Source: Hyphomonadaceae bacterium (GTDB lineage Bacteria; Pseudomonadota; Alphaproteobacteria; Caulobacterales; Hyphomonadaceae). From it: a stretch of DNA of 64,000 nucleotides. A program made the position numbers and the translations under genes. Within the stretch, counting starts at the first letter, position 1; every line of letters begins with the position of its first letter. Shown here in pieces: positions 27,844 through 36,320 of the stretch. The stretch lies in contig JAIXRO010000113.1 of the NCBI GenBank assembly GCA_027485145.1, positions 1-64,000 on the forward strand. The letters are read 5' to 3'. Below the pieces are notes generated by a model. The model did no database searches. It had not been told where the DNA came from and saw nothing but the letters and a program-made list of their open reading frames with translations.

Positions 27844-28123
27844 TGGTTCCTCATTGTTGTGTTGAATGATCGTGTTGCGGAAAACACAGCCCAGCCAAGG
27901 CCGGCCGCTCGCCCTTGACATGCTCGGCGCGTCTGGCAATTCGCACCTGCGTGAATGAAGTTTTCCGCAAGAACTCTACGTGATTTTCAGCTGACCGAAG
28001 CTCTGCCGTGATGCTTTCAGCGACATCCTTCAATAATCCGTGATCGGAATGATCAAAAGAGCAATCGCTGGTCGCTCCCCCACTTCGCCCATTCTTTCGG
28101 CCATCGGTTCGTGGCGTTGCGCA

Positions 28124-28213
28124 TCGCCGGAAGCTCTCGCAGGAAAAGCGGCGTGCGACCGCATGGCCAATGTCCGGTCCGGCGCCGGCGACGAAGAGCA
28201 GAGAAGAAGGCAC
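28124..28213 (-). pseudogene. N-terminal remnant of an SDR gene
   Basis: A GTG at 28213, preceded by AGGATC, opens a frame that reads like an SDR nucleotide-binding end: SLLFVAGAGPDIGHAVARRF at residues 4-23. This resembles the intact SDR at 25213-25896. After about residue 30 the likeness stops: the frame continues to 27851 with composition unlike any SDR, and the other two frames show no resumed SDR sequence. It is read as a gene cut by a deletion, leaving about 30 codons. It lies 33 bases after the AraC gene on the same strand. Confidence 0.5.
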
Positions 28214-28245
28214 GAGCTGATCCTGTGTGTATTGGGCGCGTCTGA

Positions 28246-29091
28246 TTACTCAGGGACTGACGATGACGGGTTGCCGATGCTTTTCAGACGTATGGTGCCG
28301 GGCGCTTCGCCTTTCAGGCGGCTGACCATCCGGCTCATGTGCGCTTGATGGGCAAAGCCGCAGCGCATTGCGATGTCAGAAAGGCTTAGATCTGTCGTAC
28401 AGAGCAACTCTACTGCACGGTCAACCCGCATACGGAGCACATACTGATGGAAGGGAAGACCGGTCGCTTCCTTGAACGTTGCGCTGAAAGTCCGCCGCGA
28501 AATGCCGAGGTTATCCGCAAAGGCGTCGGCGGAAACGGGATGTTCGAGCTGCTGCGCGACCGACTTTATGACCCGGTCAATTGCGCCTCGTGAGACAACG
28601 CCGCGTTGATCGGCGGCGCTTGCTGTCCGGACCAGCCGCAGGCACTCGGCGAGAATGATGACCACGAAAGACTGACGCAGACTGGGCAAACCCGCCGAAA
28701 GCGATTCGAGGCGGTCAAACAATATCGCGATCAACGGGCTGCGCACCGGGCGGCGTGACAGCAAGGCGAGTTCGTCCAGATTTCCGCCTCCGGCTTCCCG
28801 CAGCCATCCAGCAGCAACAAGCGGATCGATGGCCAGGATTGAGACTTCACGATTGTCAACAATGCTAAATCGGGTAGCGCGATCCGGGAGCGACAGCATC
28901 ATGTCTCCCGGCCGCGTGAACACGTGTCGCCCCCCGGCGCCGAGATCAATATTGGCTTGCGAGGAGCCTCTTCTGACAACGCGTAGTTCTAGCCGGCCTG
29001 ATGGCGGGTGAGCATAGTCTCCCTTCATGAATCGATGGCGTGTGATCGAAAAGCCCATCTCATTTGGAAACGCATCAGCTGTCGGAATCAT
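28246..29091 (-). CDS. AraC-family transcriptional regulator
   Basis: Regulator of 281 residues. The C-terminal third (about 165-270) carries the double helix-turn-helix of the AraC family, with HPVSADAFADNLGISRRTFS and RVDRAVELLCTTDLSLSDIA, then MRCGFAHQAHMSRMV. The N-terminal part is a cupin-like sensing domain (about 20-110, LELRVVRRGSSQANIDLGAG). It lies upstream of the SDR remnant and the five-gene operon on the same strand and is the likely local regulator. The inducer is unknown. Confidence 0.86.
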   Translation of the reverse strand: MIPTADAFPNEMGFSITRHRFMKGDYAHPPSGRLELRVVRRGSSQANIDLGAGGRHVFTRPGDMMLSLPDRATRFSIVDNREVSILAIDPLVAAGWLREAGGGNLDELALLSRRPVRSPLIAILFDRLESLSAGLPSLRQSFVVIILAECLRLVRTASAADQRGVVSRGAIDRVIKSVAQQLEHPVSADAFADNLGISRRTFSATFKEATGLPFHQYVLRMRVDRAVELLCTTDLSLSDIAMRCGFAHQAHMSRMVSRLKGEAPGTIRLKSIGNPSSSVPE

Positions 29092-29336
29092 GTCTCGAAT
29101 GTAGTCGAAAAAACCGGAAAGTCAGTGCCGCCAGATTGGACACTGCCAGAATGTGCAATTGCGCCAGAGCGGGGTCGCGAGGTGGAAAGCCTCCAACATT
29201 GAGGATTTCGCGGCCGGCTGATGCACTTCACTTCTTTCATCCCAATGGTGGGTGAAGGGCGCGGCTGGAGTTCGCCGATAACGGACTCGGACTATCAATC
29301 GACGATCGTCCATCGATGGCTTTCAAGTCAGCGGCC

Positions 29337-29783
29337 TCAAGGGTCGCATCGCCGGTCTTGTGGCCACAACGTCAGCACTTCCTGAGCGGATTTGACCATG
29401 GCCACGGTTGCTTGTGCGAAGCGCATGACTTGCACCATATCGCCCGTCACCTTGAGACGCCGCGTAGCCAGAGCCGTCGTCGGATGCATTGAGCCCTCGC
29501 AAAGTTTCCGCCACATGGCGGTCCGTGCACTAAACACGAACGGGGCCTCACGACTGTTGGCATCCTCCGTTTCGGTCCACGCTGCCACGCCACGGCACTT
29601 TCCTTCATGGATGTCGAGCCAGACGAATCGTTCGGTGTCTGTGTCGTGGAACAGGATGGCACCTTGCCAATTCGCAGCCAGCCGCGCGTAGTCTTCGTTG
29701 ACGTTGATGCGGTCCATCAGGGCGCCGCCCCATGCGAGGGTCGCAAAGACCTTCCCCGGTACCGGTGTGTTGCTTTCGGTCAT
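29337..29783 (-). CDS. SCP2 sterol-transfer-like domain protein
   Basis: A 148-residue protein whose C-terminal half (SARTAMWRKLCEGSMHPTTA, then KVTGDMVQVMRFAQATVAMV) resembles the SCP2 domain, a lipid-binding pocket fold common in fatty acid and polyketide catabolic clusters. The N-terminal half (FATLAWGGALMDRINVNEDY) is less typical. The start overlaps the SnoaL-like gene by 4 bases, so both are translated as a pair. Confidence 0.65.
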   Translation of the reverse strand: MTESNTPVPGKVFATLAWGGALMDRINVNEDYARLAANWQGAILFHDTDTERFVWLDIHEGKCRGVAAWTETEDANSREAPFVFSARTAMWRKLCEGSMHPTTALATRRLKVTGDMVQVMRFAQATVAMVKSAQEVLTLWPQDRRCDP

Positions 29784-30235
29784 GCGTAGGAAGCATCAAG
29801 GTTCAGATCCGCGCCATACGCTTCGATCCAGTCGAGCGTGTCGGCAGCGTCTGCCAGACCAAGATCATACAGATCTGTCATCAGAAAAATCTGCGGCCCA
29901 TTGAAAAACCACTGGGCATCGACCCCGAAGCGCAGAGGCGGTCGCCCGTCCTTTTCATAAGTCCCAGTTACAACCGCCGACAGGCAGTTCGGCTCATGTA
30001 GTCGTATCTTTCCGGCGCGCCATTCGCGGCGATCAAACTTCTGGTCGAAACCGGCGAGGGAGCGTTTGAACCCTTCGATCACCGCGTCACGGCCTTTCAC
30101 CGCGCCGGCGTATGGCCCGCCCGCAACGACGTAGACACAGTCCTCGCTCAGGTGTTTTGCCGCTTCGGACCAATCGCCCGATTGAGCGGCTGATTCAAAT
30201 GCAGTGATCCACGCTTTCCAGCTTTCATACAGCAT
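29780..30235 (-). CDS. SnoaL-like (NTF2-fold) protein
   Basis: A 151-residue NTF2/SnoaL-type protein, with an opening helix pair (WKAWITAFESAAQSGDWSEA), then HLSEDCVYVVAGGPYAGAVK-like strands and KGRDAVIEGFKRSL. Such proteins include polyketide cyclases and small dehydratases, but many have no known role. GGAGGGAATTT before the ATG at 30235 decides the start over the longer frame to 30265. It is divergent from the XRE/MmyB regulator across 79 bases and is likely its target. Confidence 0.75.
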   Translation of the reverse strand: MLYESWKAWITAFESAAQSGDWSEAAKHLSEDCVYVVAGGPYAGAVKGRDAVIEGFKRSLAGFDQKFDRREWRAGKIRLHEPNCLSAVVTGTYEKDGRPPLRFGVDAQWFFNGPQIFLMTDLYDLGLADAADTLDWIEAYGADLNLDASYA

Positions 30236-30314
30236 AAATTCCCTCCTTGCCTTTAAGCCGCTCATGCATCACGGTCGCATAATCAATTCAATTACTAGAA
30301 GGTTATAATCCGAC

Positions 30315-31112
30315 ATGGAGTTCCGGACGCGTCTCGCCTCGCTTCGCCGTCGAGCACGCATGTCCCAGTTGGATCTGGCGAACGCGTCAACGGTCTCACA
30401 GCGGCACATCAGCTTTCTGGAAAGCGGGCGCGCGCTTCCCGGACCGGAGGTTGTCGCGAAGTTGAGCAAGGCTCTAGATCTAACCTTCTCAGACGCAAAC
30501 CTTCTCCATGAAGCCTTGGGGTTTAAAGCTCCGCGTCCAGCTTTTGATTGGCATGACGCTGGGTTTTCGGCTTCTCGCGCTGCAATCGAAGCAATGTTGG
30601 CGAACCACGCCCCATTTCCTGCGATCGCGACCCTCCGATGCGGCACGATCCTTGTGGCCAATCAGGCCTACCAAACGCTGATAGTCTGGGCCTTCAATCA
30701 CGCGACGTCGTTGCGTCCCCCGGAGAATGTCTTCAACAATCTCTTCGACCTCACGCTGCATCCGAAAGGGCTCGTGCAGTTCATGGACAATCCTGAGGAG
30801 ATTATTCCGCATACGTTTCGACGTCTTCGGTCGGCGGCGGCTGCAAACCCTGCGGCAGCGGCGGTTTTGGGGAAAGTTGAACGGCGCAAGGCGCTTCAAT
30901 CCTTCGCAGAACTTCAAGAAAGAGGCGAAAGCCTTCAAGCCAGCGTGCTCATAGAGCGCTATAAAGTAGGTATAGACGTGATCTCACTGGTTTCATTGGT
31001 GGCGAGTTTCGGCAGTCCGGAGGACGTGACAACGCAGGAAATTCAAATTGAACTGTTCCTTCCGGCGAGCGAAGAGACGAGGGCTTTCTTCGAAAAGGCA
31101 CACTCTGCTTGA
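30315..31112 (+). CDS. XRE-family regulator with MmyB-like ligand-binding domain
   Basis: Regulator of 265 residues. An HTH_3-type DNA-binding domain fills residues 4-60 (LRRRARMSQLDLANASTVSQ, then HISFLESGRALPGP). The rest matches the MmyB-like sensor fold, with NQAYQTLIVWAFN, NVFNNLFDLTLHPKGLVQFM and a C-terminal beta segment. Proteins of this layout are thought to sense fatty-acid-like ligands and to sit beside small catabolic genes. It is divergent from the SnoaL-SCP2 pair; the AT-rich 79-base gap should hold both promoters. Confidence 0.85.
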   Translation: MEFRTRLASLRRRARMSQLDLANASTVSQRHISFLESGRALPGPEVVAKLSKALDLTFSDANLLHEALGFKAPRPAFDWHDAGFSASRAAIEAMLANHAPFPAIATLRCGTILVANQAYQTLIVWAFNHATSLRPPENVFNNLFDLTLHPKGLVQFMDNPEEIIPHTFRRLRSAAAANPAAAAVLGKVERRKALQSFAELQERGESLQASVLIERYKVGIDVISLVSLVASFGSPEDVTTQEIQIELFLPASEETRAFFEKAHSA

Positions 31113-31124
31113 GGCCGAACGACG

Positions 31125-31177
31125 GAATGCCGCCACATTCCCGGCTCAAATGCGGGACCGATCGGGACTCAGGTCAG
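31125..31177 (+). repeat. Dispersed intergenic repeat, copy 2
   Basis: Lies in the 179-base gap between convergent genes. TGCGGGACCGATCGGGACTC followed by AGGTCAG (31151-31177) matches copy 3 (47107-47133) at 25 of 27 bases. The left part (31141-31170) matches copy 1 at 27 of 30 bases. Confidence 0.65.
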
Positions 31178-31291
31178 CGTGGATCTTGTGCGCCTGATTT
31201 CAGCGGACACTATAGGACCTTGTTGGACCAAAAGGCGGTGCGCAGGCATCGGAGCTAGTCGCGAGCGTTCACGCTTCAGGGGCAGCAGCTG

Positions 31292-33472
31292 TTAGAACTC
31301 TGCTACAAATCCAAAAGACAAAAGGCGTGGATTGCCGGCGAACAGGCCGTCCACTCGGCTGGAGATGTAGGCTTCGTCCGTGAGGTTCTCTACGGTCGCG
31401 AAGACGCGTAAATCGCTGCCCGGCAATCGAACATTGAGCGAAGCTCGCCAAAGTGTTCGGGCGGGGATCAGACCTGACAGCCCATCGGCGGATGGAATGC
31501 GCGTGTTGATCGCATTGGCAAACTGCTCGCCCAGATAATTCACGCCAATCTCGAGATCCGCGCCTTGAAGAATTCCCAACCGCAGAGCAACGTCGGCCAT
31601 ATGTTCCGGCGCATACGGAACGCGGTTGCCGCGCACACCGCTCGCACCGAGGTCAACGTCCGACTCCAAGCGCGCGGTCGCCAGATAGCTGTAGGCGCCC
31701 AGAAGCTTGACCGGGCCGAGCGTCCAGTCGCTGGACAATTCCAGACCCTGATGGAGCGCCTCGCCCGCGTTGACGAAACTGCCGCTGCGCCCGCCGACGA
31801 GAGCGCCCTCGACGATGATGTCTTCGAGCCGCATATCGAACAGCGTTGCTTCAAGGCGGCTGTCATTGGACGGCCTTAGACGAACACCGATTTCCGTTTC
31901 GGTACTCGTTTCGGATTTTACCCGCTTGAAAGGCGCGTTCGGGTCGAAGTCCCGGTCGGGCCGCGGCGGAGCGAACCCACGATGCACACCCGCGAAAACG
32001 GAGAGCTGATCGCTCGGTGCCCAGACGAGCCCGGCGCCCGGGAGCCAGATTGTTTCCTCAAGTTTCGCCGTGAGTCCGGTCGTGACGAAGTTGGCGGCCA
32101 GGGACGTGTTTGTCGTTTCGACCTGCTCAACGCGGATGCCCGGCGTCAATGTCAGGTCACCTCGTGTCCAAGCGGCAGTCAAGAAGCCCGAATAGGCGTT
32201 CGTCCGGATCTGGTTGTGATCGCGCAGCAAGGTGCCCGGCGTATCCTCGCGCGCGTCCGGCGTGAGGCCATTGTAGCGTTTGCGGTCTGTATCCTCGAAA
32301 TGGGCCCTGGCCCCCGCATCGAGCACTATGTCGCCGCCCAGTGCTTCGGTTTGCCATTGAAGGCGGGAATCAACGCCTTTGATCTCGAATGTTCGAGGGC
32401 GCATCTTGTTGCCGCAAAGCGGTGCGAACACTTCGTAGTTGGTGCGCGCAGCGCCCGTGCACCCTGTCGCAGGATTGGCGATCATGGGATCGATTGACGT
32501 GTCTGCCTGCCTGTAAGACGCGCGAAACAGGTCGGTTGTGTAAACCTGTGTTGCAAGGTTGAAGTCTGTATCTGGCGCCCAGGTGTACGCGAGCTGGGCA
32601 GACTTTCGGTCAAGATCGAAATGGTCATCTTTGAATGGATTATAATAAGGCGAGGTATCAAAGCGCGCCTGGTTGAGACCGCCTTCGGTAAGGCCCGTCG
32701 ACTCAACATAACTCCCAAGCTTCAGGTCCAGGGAGTGAGTTCCACCGAGATCGACTCGTGCACGTAGTACCGCGTCCGTTACGTCCGTATCGTGACCGTC
32801 GCGAATGCCGTCGACAGATTTCCGGGTCAGGAACATCCCCGCGCCATAGTTGTCATCGCCGCGGCCTAGCGCAAGATGGCTGGATGAGAAGCCGCGTTCG
32901 CCCGCTTCAAGGCGAAGCCGGGTAAGCGGACCGGCCGGCGCGGGTTGGGTCACGAAATTGATCATCCCGCCGACAGACTGCGGACCATAGGGAATTTGCC
33001 CCGACCCGCGCCGGAACTCGATGCGCTCAACGCGGTCGAGCGGTGGGTAGTAGTGCGCCGACGGATCGGCATAGGGCGCCGGCTGAATCGGAACCCCGTC
33101 CTCCATCAGAAGCGTGCGGCTGGACCGCCGCGGGTTGAGGCCGCGTACGGAAACATTCAGCTTGAGGCCAAGCGCGTCCTCCTCGACCACGGAGACGCCG
33201 GGCACCAACCGTAGCACTTCCTTCGCCGATTGAGGGTTCATCGCCTCAAGCCGGTCCTGGTCAACAATCGTCGCCGAACCCGGAAGCCGGCCGAGATCAT
33301 CCGGCAAGATGCCCGTCACGACGATGACTGAGGACGAAGCACTGACCGCGCCGGTTGGGACGACGGTCGCAGGAGACGTCGGCAAAACTGCGTCGGCCGA
33401 AGCCGGCAAACCGAGGGAAGTGGCCAGTCCCAGACTGACGCCGAGTCGCAGGCCTGGCCACTTCATCATCAT
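31292..33472 (-). CDS. TonB-dependent outer membrane receptor (FecA-like)
   Basis: Receptor of 726 residues with a signal peptide (to about 27). The TonB box region SSVIVVTGI precedes a plug domain (about 50-160: AKEVLRLVPGVSVVEEDALG, VRGLNPRRSSRTLLMEDGVP, IPYGPQSVGGMINFVTQP) and a 22-strand-type barrel ending GFVAEF with terminal Phe. Two Cys residues in an extracellular-loop region (TGCTGAA and PLCGNKM) could form a disulfide. The nearest style is FecA-like ferric-chelate receptors, but its start overlaps the phosphoesterase stop (TGATG), which points to a phosphorylated ligand or to metal recruitment for phosphatases. Confidence 0.9.
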   Translation of the reverse strand: MMMKWPGLRLGVSLGLATSLGLPASADAVLPTSPATVVPTGAVSASSSVIVVTGILPDDLGRLPGSATIVDQDRLEAMNPQSAKEVLRLVPGVSVVEEDALGLKLNVSVRGLNPRRSSRTLLMEDGVPIQPAPYADPSAHYYPPLDRVERIEFRRGSGQIPYGPQSVGGMINFVTQPAPAGPLTRLRLEAGERGFSSSHLALGRGDDNYGAGMFLTRKSVDGIRDGHDTDVTDAVLRARVDLGGTHSLDLKLGSYVESTGLTEGGLNQARFDTSPYYNPFKDDHFDLDRKSAQLAYTWAPDTDFNLATQVYTTDLFRASYRQADTSIDPMIANPATGCTGAARTNYEVFAPLCGNKMRPRTFEIKGVDSRLQWQTEALGGDIVLDAGARAHFEDTDRKRYNGLTPDAREDTPGTLLRDHNQIRTNAYSGFLTAAWTRGDLTLTPGIRVEQVETTNTSLAANFVTTGLTAKLEETIWLPGAGLVWAPSDQLSVFAGVHRGFAPPRPDRDFDPNAPFKRVKSETSTETEIGVRLRPSNDSRLEATLFDMRLEDIIVEGALVGGRSGSFVNAGEALHQGLELSSDWTLGPVKLLGAYSYLATARLESDVDLGASGVRGNRVPYAPEHMADVALRLGILQGADLEIGVNYLGEQFANAINTRIPSADGLSGLIPARTLWRASLNVRLPGSDLRVFATVENLTDEAYISSRVDGLFAGNPRLLSFGFVAEF

Positions 33473-36069
33473 CAGTCCTCGGATTTGCGGCCAACCGAGA
33501 GTACGCGTTCTGCGTCTTCTTCCTCGTCTTCGTCCTCATCCACAAAGAACGGGCTGAAGACGGCCGAAACCGGCTCGGGGTAGGCCGTGTCCCAACCTTT
33601 TATCTCGTGCCAGGTGATGCGATTGAGCAATGCGGACGGCACCGCATCGGGCACATCCCAGCGCATGGAAGCGGAGGCGATGGCGCCTTCCTTGCGTGGG
33701 CCGCTGAGAGCTTCCAGTTGCGGATTGAGTTCGAGCAGGTCCTGTTTCGGCGTGATGGCCGAATAAGGTGTCAGGTCCGGTGTATCGGTAAAGCTTGCCC
33801 GCATGTCGTTGGCGATGAGGTCGAACAGCGACAGGGTCGGCAGGCCGAGTTGCAGCTCGATCGTCTTCAGGATGCTGGGGTTTGAATAGAAGGTCGAGTC
33901 GACCGCGCCGCGCTTGGCATAAGGGCTGATGACAAGGCCGACCGTTCGGTGACCGTCCACGTGATCCACGCCGTTCTGAGCGTCATCTTCGATCACGTAG
34001 ATTGCCATCTTCGGCCAGAATTTCGACTTGCTCAGCGCCTCTACAACCATGCCGACGGCGAGGTCGTTATCTGCCACCATCGCCTTGGGCGATGTCATGC
34101 CGGGTGTGGTGCCGCTGGTATGGTCGGAGGGAAGCTGGAGGAGCGTGAGGTTCGGCATCTGACCTTTCGCCTCATATCCCTTTAGTTCATCAATGAAGCG
34201 CTGCGCGCGGACGACATCGGGTACGGCCATTGTGTAAGCCGGAAAGTCACGAACCAAGACGCTGTTGAGCGGTGGGATCGGCGAACGCGTGTCCCACAGG
34301 CCCTCGATCTTTTCGCCGGCCTTCCAGCGCTCCAGAAGCTCTACCCTTCCAGCCTGGTCCCAACCAAGGCGGGGGGCATACTCGCCAAAGACGGCTACGG
34401 ATTTGTCTTGTGCGAGGGCTGCGTCCCAGATGAAACCGCGGGCCGAATAGGCGAGGGGATCCGTGCCGTCGAAGGGATAGGATCTGCCCTGGTAGCCGGG
34501 CCATAGCGTGTAGCTCGGCTCATTCGCCTGGGTCAGCCATTGGTGACCATTCGCACTGTTGCCGCCGGTGGCGTACATGTTGTCGAGCAAGACGTAGTCC
34601 ATCGCCAGCTTGCGCTGGTTCGGGGCCACGTCTTCGCCGAACAGGACGAATTCCGGCTTTCCATTGCCGCGAGGCAGATCGCCGAACAGTTGGTCGTAGG
34701 TGCGGTTTTCCTTGATGATGTAGACCACGTGCTCGATGAGCGATGCTTCGCCGGCCCGTGACGGCACTGCGCGAGCTGGTGCGCGGCGATCAGCCGACAC
34801 CGACGGGGCTCCGCTGAAGGACATGCGATTGTTTTCCGCAACTGCGGCTGTGTAGCTGGCCAGTTGAGCTTCGCCGGGCAGGTCGATCACGTGAACGGTG
34901 CCGCGGTTGGCATGAACATAGCGATGGTCCGGGCCGTCTACGGAGGATCCTGAGCCAACGCCAAGCATCGTGCCGACCAGCAATTTGCCGCGCGCTGCGT
35001 CGAGCGCGAGGGTGTTCGGATACCATCCGGAAGGGATGAGACCGAGCACCCGGCCGCGTTTGGCTTCCAGCACGGCGACTGCGTTCACACCGCCAAGCGC
35101 TACGTAGAGGCGCTGCGTCGCCGGATCGAAGACCAGCGCCGTCGGTGCGACGCCGTCGATTTTGGTCGCGAACGGGCGCAGCTCGAACGTGCGAACCACC
35201 TTGCCGCGTTTGAGATCGATCACCGACACGGAGTCGTCATTCGTGTTGGCGACGAACAGCCGCTGACCGCCGGGATCAAGCGCAAGCGCCGTGGGATGGC
35301 GGCCGACCTGGATTGTGGCCGTGACTTTACCGCTTGCGAGATCCACGACAGAAATCGTGCCTTGCTTTGCAACGCCCATCGCGTCGATCCGAACTTTGTC
35401 TGCGGTGGGTTCAAGACCGGTCGGTGCGCTGGCTTCGGTGCCAGCAGCCAATTGGCCACCCCAATTCGCGACGTAGGCGGTTGTCTTGTCGACCGCGACC
35501 GCGACGGGTGCGATTCCGACCGGGATCTTTTGAACCTCGCCCGTCGCAGTGCTCACGACCGCAAGCTGGTTGTTGAACAGGAGCGGCACCAGCACGTTGT
35601 CTCCAAACCATGCCGGTGTACCCACGGCATGTGAACCAAGCGCGTTGCCAACAGTCTTGATTCCGCTGGCATCGGCGATCTCCAGACGAACCTCGGAGGG
35701 TTGGCCGGCGATCTGAACGGCGTGGGTGACGGCCACCCGCGCACCGCTGGCGTCCATGGCGAGGCCCCGCACACCGCGGTCGCCCGGCAGGTCATGGTCG
35801 GCGATCACTCTGTTGTCGCTGGGGTCAAGAAGCATGAGACGTTTGCGGTTCAGCGCCCACACGTCGCCATCGTTTGAAAAGCCCACAGAATAGACGGAAC
35901 TGTCGAACACGGTCTGCGCACCGGCAGGCGTGATGGCCTGGCGCGTGGTGACCACACCGGCGTCAGACACATTGCGTGTCGGCGCTGCGGTGGCTGCGGT
36001 CTGCGCGAACGAAGTCGGGATGAAGAGGCTAAAGGCCGCCGCGGCGACCAATACTGATCGGAGTTTCAT
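33472..36069 (-). CDS. YVTN beta-propeller fused to alkaline-phosphatase-superfamily phosphoesterase
   Basis: Secreted protein of 865 residues: signal peptide (to about 22), an N-terminal beta-propeller of YVTN-type repeats (for example VDLASGKVTATIQVGRHPTA then DDSVSVIDLKRGKVV) to about residue 440, and a phosphoesterase-family domain (VVYIIKENRTYDQLFG, NQRKLAMDYVLLDNMYATGG, EDDAQNGVDHVDGHRT). The latter belongs to the acid phosphatase/phospholipase C superfamily. The tail is strongly acidic, with eleven Asp or Glu residues in twelve (DEDEDEEEDAE) near the end. The ATG at 36069 follows AAGGAACC. It is coupled to the TonB receptor and follows phoD after 251 bases. It probably frees phosphate from organic esters in the periplasm. 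Confidence 0.88.
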   Translation of the reverse strand: MKLRSVLVAAAAFSLFIPTSFAQTAATAAPTRNVSDAGVVTTRQAITPAGAQTVFDSSVYSVGFSNDGDVWALNRKRLMLLDPSDNRVIADHDLPGDRGVRGLAMDASGARVAVTHAVQIAGQPSEVRLEIADASGIKTVGNALGSHAVGTPAWFGDNVLVPLLFNNQLAVVSTATGEVQKIPVGIAPVAVAVDKTTAYVANWGGQLAAGTEASAPTGLEPTADKVRIDAMGVAKQGTISVVDLASGKVTATIQVGRHPTALALDPGGQRLFVANTNDDSVSVIDLKRGKVVRTFELRPFATKIDGVAPTALVFDPATQRLYVALGGVNAVAVLEAKRGRVLGLIPSGWYPNTLALDAARGKLLVGTMLGVGSGSSVDGPDHRYVHANRGTVHVIDLPGEAQLASYTAAVAENNRMSFSGAPSVSADRRAPARAVPSRAGEASLIEHVVYIIKENRTYDQLFGDLPRGNGKPEFVLFGEDVAPNQRKLAMDYVLLDNMYATGGNSANGHQWLTQANEPSYTLWPGYQGRSYPFDGTDPLAYSARGFIWDAALAQDKSVAVFGEYAPRLGWDQAGRVELLERWKAGEKIEGLWDTRSPIPPLNSVLVRDFPAYTMAVPDVVRAQRFIDELKGYEAKGQMPNLTLLQLPSDHTSGTTPGMTSPKAMVADNDLAVGMVVEALSKSKFWPKMAIYVIEDDAQNGVDHVDGHRTVGLVISPYAKRGAVDSTFYSNPSILKTIELQLGLPTLSLFDLIANDMRASFTDTPDLTPYSAITPKQDLLELNPQLEALSGPRKEGAIASASMRWDVPDAVPSALLNRITWHEIKGWDTAYPEPVSAVFSPFFVDEDEDEEEDAERVLSVGRKSED

Positions 36070-36320
36070 GCTCTGGTTCCTTGATGGTGGGAGTGCGCCC
36101 GCGCGGCACGTGGCGGGCCGGAGACCCCCGGTTGAAGACATCGGTTGAAAAAGCGGTCAGTCGCCAAAGCGTTGTTGCCGTTAGTCCTCTTGGGAAACTT
36201 CGGGGCGCGCTCCTTTGTTTCTGGGCACGGGATCGCAAACCTCGAAGCCACGGCGCAGGTTGAGACCGCAAGCGGCTTCATGGAGAGCTTCCTTGTGACA
36301 ACTTTGTTGAAAGGAGAGAA

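Noticed and set aside
36070-36320. Pho box upstream of the phosphoesterase gene
   Set aside because: The gap was read for CTGTCAT-type direct repeats; only weak partial matches were found.
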